Source of the DNA: Rhipidocladum racemiflorum
Lineage: Eukaryota > Streptophyta > Magnoliopsida > Poales > Poaceae
Reading direction: 5' to 3'
DNA length: 64,000 bases
NCBI GenBank assembly: GCA_036346355.1
Contig: JAYEVF010000027.1
Span: 992,001 to 1,056,000 of the forward strand
Under the pieces are notes generated by a model. The model worked only from the letters and a program-made list of their open reading frames with translations, had not been told where the DNA came from and did no database searches. Both the position numbers and the translations under genes were made by a program. Below, piece by piece: positions 54,601 to 64,000 of the stretch; positions within the stretch are counted from its first letter, which is position 1, and every line of letters starts with the position of its first letter.

Positions 54601-57600
54601 ACTTGTTAACTCGATGCACCTGCGATTTTGTTTGACTCTGGAGCTTCGCATTCGTTTGTTTCGCAAGGCTTTGCTACTAGAAATGATTTGAGGATTGCAA
54701 GACTTAAGTGCATGCTTTTAGTTCAAACCCACGGATCCGAACTCCGAGCGAAAGTAGGATGTTCCGAGTGAGAATACTAATAGATGGAATAGAGTTCCTA
54801 GCGAACCTTATTATTTTGGAGACCCGGACCTTAGAGCGTTATTTTGGGAATGGACTGGTTATCCAAGCACAAGGCCGTATTGGATTGTGGACGAAGGACT
54901 ATCTCGATTGAGAGCCCGTGTGGAAAGAAAGTGGAATTTCAAGCTCTTTGCCCGTTTGAGATGGGCAGTTGATGGTTAACGACACCAAGGCAATCAGCAT
55001 AGAGGATGTCTCCGTAGTGAATGAGTACCCGGATGTTTTTCTGAAGATCTACAGTATGCCGCGCACAGGACATAGAGTTTGTGATAGAGCTTGTACTGTG
55101 TACAAAGCACCGATAGCAAAGAGACCTTATCGGATGTCCACCGAGGAATTGGTAGAGATGAAGAAACAAACTAGAGGAGTTAATGGAGAAAGGATTTATC
55201 GAGGCCAGAGTTAAATCGCCATGGGGAGCACCAGTTTTGTTTGTCAAGAAGAAGGACGGGAGTTTCAGGATGTGCATCGACTACCGTGCACTCAATGAAG
55301 TCACCGTGAAGAATAAGTACCCGCTACCCAGGATTGATGATTTGTTCGATCAACTGAGAGGAGCCGGAGTTTTCTCCAAGATTGATCTGAGATCGGGATA
55401 CCATCAGTTGAAGATCCGATCGGAAGATATCCCGAAGACTGCATTCTCGTCAAGATATGGACATTACGAGTTTCTGATTATGTCTTTTGGGTGACAAATG
55501 CGCCAGCATATTTCATGAATATGATGAATAAGGTGTTCATGGAATATTTGGACAAGTTTGTCGTCGTGTTCATAGATGATATCCTAATCTACTCCAAGAC
55601 GGAGGATGAACATGCCGAACACTTAAGGTGAGTTTTGGAAAAGCTGAGGAACAACAACTTTTCGCCAAGTTCAAGCAAGTGTGATTTTTGGAAGGATAAG
55701 GTAGAATTCCTCGGACATGTAATGACCGCTGAAGGAGTCGCCAGTAGATCCAAGCAAAGTAGAAGCGGTGTTACATTGGGAGCAAATCAAGACTGTGACC
55801 CAGATCCGGAGTTTCCTTGGAATGGCAGGTACTACCACCGTTTCATTGAAGGCTTTTCGACAATTGCGAAACCTCTTACGCTATTGCTGAAAAAGGAGAA
55901 GAAGTTTGCATGGGCGTCGAGAATGTGAGAAAGGATTTGAGAGTGAAAAAGCGATTGACATCAAGAGGTGTTAGTTCTCTAGGATGTTGCTCAAAGCTTT
56001 GATATTTATTGTGACGCATCGCGCCAAGGACTTGGATGTGTCTTGATGCAGAATGGAAAGGTAAATTAAACTTATGCATCAAGGCAGTTGAGGCCGCATG
56101 AGGAGAATTATCCGACGCATGACCTAGAGTTAGCTGCCGTAGTGCATGCCTTGAAGATATGGCGTCACTATCTGATCGGGAACAGATGTGAAGTGTATAC
56201 GGATCATAAGAGCCTTAAATACATATTCACCCGGTCGGATCTGAACATGAGGCAGAGGAGATGGTTAGAGTTGATCAAGGACTACAATGTTGGAATCCAT
56301 TACCATCCCGGGAAGGCCAACGTAGTTGCCGATGCCTTGAGTCGGAAAAGCCATACCGTGAGTATGTTGCTAGCCACAGGTCAGGATGAGTTATGTGAGG
56401 ATTTTCAGAGAATGAAGATTGAGGTGGTACCTAGCGGATTCTTGGCCGCATTAGAAGTAAAGCCTACCCTAGAGGACCAGATCCGAGAAGGACAGAAGGA
56501 TGATGACAAGATCCGCAGGATTAAGTCCATCAAGGAGGAAGGCAAGGCAGAGGAATACAAGTTGGATGAGCAAGGCACGTTATGGATGAAGGATCGCATT
56601 TGTGTGCCCAACAAGAAGGAATTAAAGCAACTAATTTTGGAGGAAGCCCATGACTCCAAGTATTCAATTCACCCAGGAAGTGCCAAGATGTATCAGGATC
56701 TGAAGGAAAGATTCTGGTGGCCGAGCATGAAGCGTGAAGTTGCCGAGCATGTTGCATTGTGCGACGTATGCCAGAGAGTCAAGGTAATGCACCAGAGACC
56801 AGCAGGATTACTACAGCCGCTGAAAATACCTGAGTGGAAGTGGGAGGAAATCGGAATGGATTTCATTACCGGTTTGCCTAAGACTCAAGGAGGTTACGAC
56901 TCCATATGGGTTATAGTGGATCGCTTGACCAAGGTCGCCCATTTCATTCCCGTGAAAACCACTTACTCAGGGGATAAATTGGCAGAGTTGTACATGATCA
57001 GGATCGTCTGTTTGCACGGTGTGCCAAAGAGGATTGTATCGGACAGAGGTACCCAATTTACCTCAAGGTTTTGGAATAAGTTGCATGAAGCCATGGGAAC
57101 CCATTTGAACTTGATCTGACTTATCATCCACAGACGGATGGACGAGGACCGAAAGAGTCAACCAGATTACGGAGGATATGTTAAGAGCTTGTGCATTGGC
57201 TTATGCTACCTCTTGGGATAAGAGTTTGCCGTATGCCGAGTTCGATTACAACAATAGTTATCGAGCTAGTTCTGAGATGTCACCTTTTGAGGCCTTTGTA
57301 TGAGTCGACCACTGTCGGACGCCATTGAATTGGAATGAGACCGTGGCGCCGTGTCTTCGGGCGAATATTCTTCAAGAAGGCGAGGAACAGTTGCCATGAT
57401 CGGGGAGAGATTGAAGATAGCCCAATCACGGCCAGAAGAGTTATCTTGACAACCGTCGCCGAGACTTGAGTTTTGAACGAGAAGACTTTGTATACCTCGA
57501 GTTCGCCTCTCGGGAGTTAAGAGGTTCCATGCCAAAGGGAAACTTCGCACCCGTTATGTTGGACCATTTAAGATTTTGAGCCGCATGAGGCGAAGTTGCT

Positions 57601-57896
57601 TATCACCGAGTTGCCACGATCGTTAACGAGGAGTACATGACGTATTCCATGTGTCCCAGTTGAAGAAGTGTCTCCGAGTACCTGAGGAACAGACTCCGCT
57701 AGAGTCAATTGAGTTGCAAGAGGATTTGACTTATAAGGAACATCCCGTGAGGATTCTAGACACAATGGATCGAGAGACCAGAAATAAGTCAACCCGTTTA
57801 TGTAGAGTTCAGTGGAGCAACCACACGGAGAGTGAAGCAACTTGGGAACGCGAAGAGGATTTGAGGAAAGAGTTTCCAAACCTATTCCTTAGTTAG
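54601..57896 (+). pseudogene. Tekay-2 pol: protease, RT, RNase H, integrase, chromodomain
   Basis: RT is clean at 55183-55494 (SFRMCIDYRALNEVTVKNKY; FSKIDLRSGYHQLKIRSEDI); the catalytic FIDDILIYS is near 55570. The longest frame, 56088-57119 (343 codons), holds the RNase H end, the HHCC zinc domain (SKYSIHPGSAKMYQDLKERF; ALCDVCQRVK), and the integrase core (WEEIGMDFITGLPKTQGGY, RIVSDRGTQFTSRFWNK). The Glu-bearing segment and GPY/F part (57120-57640) are scrambled by small indels. The chromodomain-like end is at 57651-57896 (RVQWSNHTESEATWEREEDL). Confidence 0.88.
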
Positions 57897-57924
57897 CCCT
57901 GAATCTCGGGGACGAGATTCTATT

Positions 57925-57935
57925 AAGGGGGGGGA
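57925..57935 (+). promoter_or_regulatory. Tekay-2 polypurine tract
   Basis: AAGGGGGGGGA just before TGTAACACC at 57940. Confidence 0.88.
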
Positions 57936-57939
57936 GGTT

Positions 57940-60900
57940 TGTAACACCCCAAAATTTTGCTTTTCTTAAATTCATGTGTGATTTGGCACTTTGGTGAATT
58001 TTTGGAATTTTCTGGAATTTATTTGAATTTATTCCATTTTGAAATAATTAAAGAATTTAATTTTGCAAATAAAATTTTGTTGGAAATATTTTATTTGAGT
58101 CCCAAATACCCTAAAGTATTTTCCAGAATTTTTCGAATTTTTAAAGTCTTTTGCTATTTTTAATGAATTAAATGAATTCTTGGGAATTATTTTAAATATT
58201 AAATCATTTGGAAAATGCGAGTGGGTTTGTCTTGTTCATCCGAAGGCCGAGTCGGACTCGAGTTCGAGTCAGGCCGAACAGGCAGGAGCGGTGACTCGGC
58301 CGAACAGGCTCAACTCGATTAGATCCGAACCGTTGGATCGAGATCCAACGATCGGGATCAATCCAGCGCCCGATCACGGCCGCACCCGAGCCAATCTCGG
58401 CTGTGATCACGCCACGTGGGCGGCCATCGTGCGTCCACGTCACCTCACCGTGTTGAGCGGACTCGCCGCCATCATGCTCGCCGCGAAACCGAAGTGGATC
58501 TCGGCGTCCGCGCCGGTATTTAAGCGTGGATCGTTGCGAGATCGCCGACCGTGCGCATCGTCTTCCCCAACTCCCGAGCCTTATCGCCGCCGTCACCTCG
58601 CAATTGCTCGCCGGAGTTCTCTCTCTCCCGCGCGATTCTTTGCTTCATTCCGCCGCCGTTAGTCGTCTTCCGCCGCGGTTGAGCCCAATTCCGAGACCCC
58701 CAAGCCAAGGCGCACCCGTGGGTACCTCTCACTCCGCCGGAGCGACCCCGAAGCGCCGTCGGGCTCGTCGTCGTTCTCATCTCCGGTGGCCTGCTCCGCC
58801 GTCGCCATCGTCATCCGCGAGCGCTGTGATCCGTTGGATCTCCATCGCAAGGTCATTGATCACGCCACGTCACCCGACGGTGAGATCCCGTCCAAAAATC
58901 CTAGATCAAATCTCAGCCGTTAGATCTAGATCCAACGGTCCAGATCAAGCAGCGTTAACCCAAACGCGTGAGACTCGAATCTAATACGGGCGTTGAATTT
59001 CAAATCAATCTGGCCGAGATTGCACCACGCCTGTCGAGGGAGGAGGCCGACTGTCGCGGCCGGGCCTTGATCACGCAGCGTGCGTGTAGCGGCCCGACGA
59101 CACCGGCCCGCATGTCGGCGGCGCCTCGCTGCACCATGGCGCCACGCCGACGCCATGGCGGGCCGCATGTCACGGCTATCCCAGCTAAGCGCCGACGCCG
59201 AATGACGTCACAGTGGGCCCCACCTGTCAGCACCGTGGGCTGAGCCCCGCTGACGTCAGCAGTGACGTCACCCGAGTGGTCCCACATGTCAGTGATACGT
59301 GGAGCCGTGGACCGAGTCCACGGTAGACCCGAGCCAAGCGTGGACCAAGTCCATGGACCGGCTGACGTCGCCAGGCCAATCGAAGCTGCCACGTGTCCTT
59401 CTTTGGCGCCAATAATTAATTTTCGAAAAAGAAAATGATTTATTAATTCGAAATAATGATTTCAGATTTTGTTTCAAACTTCAAACGCTTATAACTTTTG
59501 CGTTTCAACTCCGATTTGAGTGATTCAAATTTCTAAATTTGTATAAAATTGAGATCTACCTAAATATGAATTTTATTTAATTTTTGGACTAAAGTTTTTC
59601 TCTGTAAAATTATTTAATTGATTATTTAAACTTTAAATAATCATAACTTTTGCATTTTAACTCCAAATTTGACGATTCCAGTTTCTAAAAAATCATAAAA
59701 TTATGTTCTCTCTGTTTATGGATTTTATTTGGATGTTTGGACACTTTTTGCCTATTGTTTATTCGTGTATTTGCTATTTGCACGCTTTACGAGTAGACGT
59801 TGAAGTGCCGGAAGGATTCGAAGGAGAAGTATTGACTCAGGATCCAACTCAAGACCAAGAACAAGTACTTTTTGAAGGCAAGTTGCGCTTTGACCATGTT
59901 GATCCTATTTTTGAAACTTATTTTGATTTAACCTATTGCATGCTAAGTTCCAATAGAAAAATACTTTAATTTAATATGGGGGATTAGATAAGTACCAATT
60001 TGCTGTATGACACCTTGATTATTTAAGTATGTGCCATGACCCCTTGTCACCCTAGTTGTGGATTACTAGTTGGACATTACTAAAATTGCCAACATGGGTT
60101 TAGATCGTTGTAGTATCTTGCTTAGACACCTTTCGTGCTCATGACATGATTTTGGACAATCAAATGCTAATGTTGACTTAATGATATATTGAACCTGTTT
60201 TGGAAAGGTATCATGTGATGTTGATGGCACGTGGTGCATGGTAATCAACTGGGGTTTGATAAATAGTTTTCGACCAAGGGCATGTGGCAAGAGTAATCAG
60301 GTGGGCCATTGTGGCATTGGGGATGTTGATTTGGTTCTTCGGGTAGTCTTGCCCTGGTCACCCTAAGGACTTAACCTTGCAAGCCTTTGAACTGGGTCTA
60401 ACGTGCAACCACATGTCTGTAATGGGACGGACCTAGTTGACTAAGTTGCTAATAACGCACTGTGGGACCTCGGAGGTCAACTACACCCTTTGTGTAAGTT
60501 ATGCAGGGGAGCGTCTGCAGTGAGGCCAGGTACCCATCTAACGGTTGATTGGCCTAGACTTCGCCTTAGCTAAGGGAAGGGTTAGTGCGCAATAATCGGG
60601 GAGGACCACTTGTATTTTTAGAGGTTTCCGAAAGACTTTGTTACGGAACTCGCCTTTGTGGTGTTTGACTGTATCTTGTGGGTAAAGTGCATAACCTCTG
60701 CAGAGTGTAGAATCTATTCGGATAGCCTTGTCACCGGTATTGGACATCGCCTGAATTACAGTCAAGGGTTAGATTTTCTCAAAAATAACTTGGTTTGAAA
60801 AGTTGGGTTGGATTAATAATGATGTTGATGGAAATGTGGATTAGGATGGGAAAGATGTTTATTAAACTCCTTGAAAAGTTATTTATGCTATACTTGTTTC

Positions 60901-61404
60901 TACTGCTTTCGAATCTACTTATGTTACTTGTCAAACGCTGTTTACTGCAAATATACCTTAAGCCATTCCTTTGTACCAAGCCATGCATATAGTATATTAG
61001 CCTGCATTCTGTGCATGACTTGCTGAGTACCAAGTACTCACCCTTGCCACAATATAACACCAGTTGAAGAGGAGACTACACGGCTTTGGAAGAGGAGCTC
61101 CAAGAGGATCCGTCTACTTAGGAAGCGAGCCCGATCGATTTGCTGTGGTATCTTTGGATGGCGCCATGAAGTTATTTGATTTTCCATTTGCTACTATTTC
61201 TCTCTTAATAAGTTTCGCCTGCTTGTGCATTGTGACTTGACCTTAAGGTCGGGTAACCGATTGACTATTTAAATAAAGTACTCTATTAGTATCGAGTGGT
61301 ATGATTGTGATATTTACCGATGTTAAGACTGTGTGCACTAGCGCGTTCCTGGACTAGTGCTGAATACACAGAGGGTCCGGATTTGCAAATTCGGGGTCCC
61401 GACA
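57940..61404 (+). repeat. Tekay-2 3' LTR (3465 bp)
   Basis: TGTAACACCCC...GTCCCGACA. TATA-like TATTTAAG at 58517-58524 in a GC-rich setting. Downstream sequence 61405 belongs to Tat-2. Confidence 0.92.
58517..58524 (+). promoter_or_regulatory. Tekay-2 3' LTR TATA box
   Basis: TATTTAAG at the same place as the Tekay-1 LTR TATA boxes; could drive read-out transcription into Tat-2. Confidence 0.5.
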
Positions 61405-64000
61405 AAGGACGATCAGACGGGGGACAATACGAGTCACAAGATGAAAGCCCGAGCCGCGAGGTGCTATCCCCAGCGATTGCGATGGTACACAGGGAAGACC
61501 ACGATCCAAATCCCCTCAGCACCCGTCTACGGGCCAAAAAATGGCCCTCCCCGAGAAGCTTCAAATTTCCCACCATTAAGCCGTATGACGGTCGGACAGA
61601 CCCAAGGGAGTTCCTCCGCGTTTACGATACGGCGATTGAAGCCGCGGGAGGAGATGATGATATCAAGGCGAAGGGGCTCCTTCTAGCACTTGAAGGCATA
61701 GCCCTGTCCTGGTACTCTTCGTTGGAGCCCCGGTCGATCACCTGTTGGTCGCAACTCCGCTGCAAGCTTGAAGGCAACTTCCAGGGTAACTTCGACGGAA
61801 TGAAAGAGGAAAGTGACCTATTTGCGGTCAGACAACGCGAAGGGGAAACACTTAAGAGTTACTTCCAGCGTTTCTCCCGGATTAAATGCCAAGTACGAGG
61901 AGTAAGCGACACCACTATCATCAATGCGGCACGTTGCGGCCTGCGCAGGGGACCGTTGGTAGAAAGGCTCGCTCGTAAAGAGGTACGTACGGTGGAAGAA
62001 CTCTTTGCGAAGATGAGGGAATACGCGCGGGCGGAGGAAGACAACCTCCGAAGGGAAGACGGGCCCCAACAAGAGAATCAAGAATTCGCCCCGCACAAGA
62101 GAGGGCGAGGGAAGGACGCCACGGGGGTACACTTCCCGCATCAAGATTCCTTGGTAGTAACCGCCATTATCGCCGACTGCGAAGTACGTCGCATATTGGT
62201 AGATGGGGGGAGTGCTGCGGACATTCTGTCCATGAAGGCTTTCCAACAAATGATGACTCCACAAGACCGGTTGAAAAAATCGGAAGTGCCGCTGATGGGT
62301 TTTGGAGGAAGCATGGTCAGCACCCTAGGGCAATTGGAGCTTGAAGTCACATTCGCGACGCCACAAGCCAGCGTCACGAGTCGTGTCACATTCGACGTGG
62401 TAGACATGCCGTTCCAATACAATGCGATCCTAGGCAGGGGCTCATTGACGATCATGGGGGCCGTAATTCATCACGGGTTCTTATGCATGAAAATTCCCTC
62501 CGCAGATGGTGTCATCACGGTGCGAGGAGACCAAGCCTTGGCAAGGAAGATAGACATGGAGAACCCACCTCAAATCAAACACGTTTGCACTACGGAGCTG
62601 GACCCCGTTGTACCCGTGAACCGTAGCCGGTGGCTCCCTAAACCACAACCCCAGGGAGAAACCCAACGGATACCACTCAGGCCAGGAAGCAGCAAGACAG
62701 TGATCCTCGGCACCATGTTGTCTCCCGAGGAGGAAAAACACTTGATGCTGCTCCTCCAGGAATATGAAACCGTGTTCGCATGGGGGCCCGAAGACCTTCC
62801 GGGAGTCCCGAGAGAAACTATCGAACATGTCCTCGCTATTAACCCAAGCGCGAAGCTTAAGAAGCAAAAATTGAGAAAACTTGCGGTAGAAAGACAAGAA
62901 GTCGCGAAGGTGGAGGTGACTAAACTGCTCCAGGCGGGAATCATCCGCGAAGCCCGATACTCGGAGTGGTTGGCCAACATCGTCCTAGTCAGGAAGGCCA
63001 GCGGGGCATGGAGGATGTGCATCGACTTCACTAACTTAAACAAAGCATGCCCAAAAGATGACTTCCCCCTGCCCCGCATCGACCAGTTGGTCGACTCAAC
63101 CTCCAGGTCAGAAAGGATGAGCTTCCTTGACGCATACTCTGGTTATCACCAAGTATACATGCAGAAAGGAGACGAAGACAAGACGGCATTTGTTACTCCC
63201 TTCGTACCCTCTTTGCCCGTGCGGATGCCCTTCGGGCTCAAAAACGCGGGTGCTACCTTCGCGCGGCTCATCACGAAGATCTTCGCCGATCAATTAGGAA
63301 GAAACGTGGAAGCCTATGTCGACGATATCATTGTCAAAAGTGAAAAGAAAGAAGATCATGTCGGGGACCTCCGGGAAACCTTCAAAAATTTGATAAAGGG
63401 AAAGGTGAAGCTCAACCCGTCCAAATGTGTTTTTACGTGGGCCTTGAGGGAAAGTTGCTAGGCTTCCTGGTCTCTCAACGGGGCATAGAAGCGAATCCAG
63501 AAAAGATAAGAGCTATCCAAGACATGGCTCCACCAAGAAACCTGAAAGAAGTACAACGGTTGGCAGGGCGGATAGCAGCACTCAGTCGATTCTTGCCAAA
63601 ATCCGCGGAGCGAAGTTTGCCGGTCTTTAAAGCCTTACGCTCAAACGATAGTTTCATCTGGACAAAGGAGTGCCAACGCGCCTTCGATGACTTGAAGCAA
63701 AGCCTTATGGAGATCCCTGTCCTGCAAAGCCCGAAGCAAGGTGAGGAGCTTCTGCTATATCTAGCAGCTAGCCCCTTGGCCGCCAGTGCTGTGCTAGTGC
63801 GACCCCAAGGCGTCAAACAATAGCCGGTCTACTTCGTCTCTGAAGCCCTCCAAGGAGCGAAGATACGATACTCGGAAATGGAAAAGCTGGCATATGCTCT
63901 GTTAATGGCATCTCGAAAGCTCCGGCATTATTTTCAGGCCAGCCACATCAAAGTGCCAACTACATATCCTCTAGGATCTATGCTTTCCAACAGGGAAAGC
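61405..64000 (+). pseudogene. Tat-2: gag-protease-RT-RNase H of a Tat-lineage Ty3 element (partial)
   Basis: The frame open from 61320 starts inside Tekay-2 LTR; real Tat-2 text begins at 61405. Gag: YDGRTDPREFLRVYDTAIEA, ALSWYSSLEPRSITCWSQLR, GETLKSYFQRFSRIKCQVRG. Protease: RRILVDGGSAADILSMKAFQ (62188 on) and YNAILGRGSLTIMGAV. RT: AWRMCIDFTNLNKACPKDDF, SFLDAYSGYHQVYMQKGDED, VRMPFGLKNAGATFARLITK, and the intact catalytic box AYVDDIIVKS near 63312. A 1-nt shift near 63437 moves the rest to the frame 63425-63823 (LLGFLVSQRGIEANPEKIRA). A TAG at 63821 interrupts RNase H (PVYFVSEALQGAKIRYSEME follows). It runs off the window. Best-preserved Ty3 pol here. Confidence 0.88.

Larger units (their letters stand above)
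50127..61404 (+). mobile_element. Tekay-2: second Tekay-type chromovirus, 5' LTR truncated
   Basis: Same family as Tekay-1. 5' LTR remnant 50127-52238, PBS 52243-52255, orf0 52456-53150, gag from 53453, pol to 57896, PPT 57925-57935, full 3' LTR 57940-61404. The missing part of the 5' LTR corresponds to the first ~1362 bp of the 3' LTR. It is followed directly by Tat-2 coding DNA. Confidence 0.9.

Overview
This window reads as transposon-packed heterochromatin of a plant, most probably a grass (Poaceae). The basis is family content: an En/Spm (CACTA) transposon with a TNP2-type transposase and a Ulp1-bearing second gene, a SMART-like TRIM, a grass-type Helitron, a Ty1/copia element, Tekay-type chromoviruses with ~3.5 kb LTRs, and Tat-lineage Ty3 elements, one carrying an antisense plant-mobile-domain gene. 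I could not name the species. I found no convincing host gene, rRNA, intact tRNA gene or CRISPR array.

Layout. 1-10687: one large CACTA element (left tip outside the window) with a decayed transposase gene, an A-rich tandem array, a tRNA-like Pol III unit, an internal copy of the subterminal palindrome array, and a multi-exon TNPA-like/Ulp1 gene. 10688-13119: small elements (TRIM with perfect TSD, CACTA and MITE relics, LTR-like DNA, a 461-bp Helitron). 13120-44162: a copia element on the minus strand, flanked by the 5-bp TSD AAAAC, its two LTRs about 30.6 kb apart because other elements sit inside it. These are Tekay-1 (14571-27968, TSD GCATG), the 3' remnant of a further LTR element 'X' (about 29061-31539), and Tat-1 (31540-42810). 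44163-50126: unclassified repeats, a second CACTA fragment with a palindromic satellite, a truncated LINE, and LTR-like DNA. 50127-61404: Tekay-2, missing the first ~1.36 kb of its 5' LTR. 61405-64000: a second Tat element (Tat-2) running off the right edge.

How the parts work. Each LTR element encodes its own gag, protease, RT/RNase H and integrase; nearly all are broken. Copia RT has YVDN instead of YVDD. Tat-1 RT lacks the segment that should hold its YIDD box, and its integrase has Asn for a catalytic Asp. The Tekay copies carry many small indels. The two Tekay copies share an extra ORF (orf0) before gag, and in both copies orf0 and gag each begin directly after a splice-acceptor-like CAG.

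Most unusual features: (i) the intron-bearing antisense plant-mobile-domain/coiled-coil gene in Tat-1, with its own TATA box beside the 3' LTR; (ii) orf0 and the repeated acceptor-ATG arrangement in Tekay; (iii) indels in Tekay DNA concentrated at CTG/CAG trinucleotides, which look more like methylation-linked sequencing error than evolution; (iv) a chimeric 3' LTR in Tekay-1; (v) a series of hairpins in the copia leader. Element names (Tekay-1, Tat-1, X and so on) are local labels.
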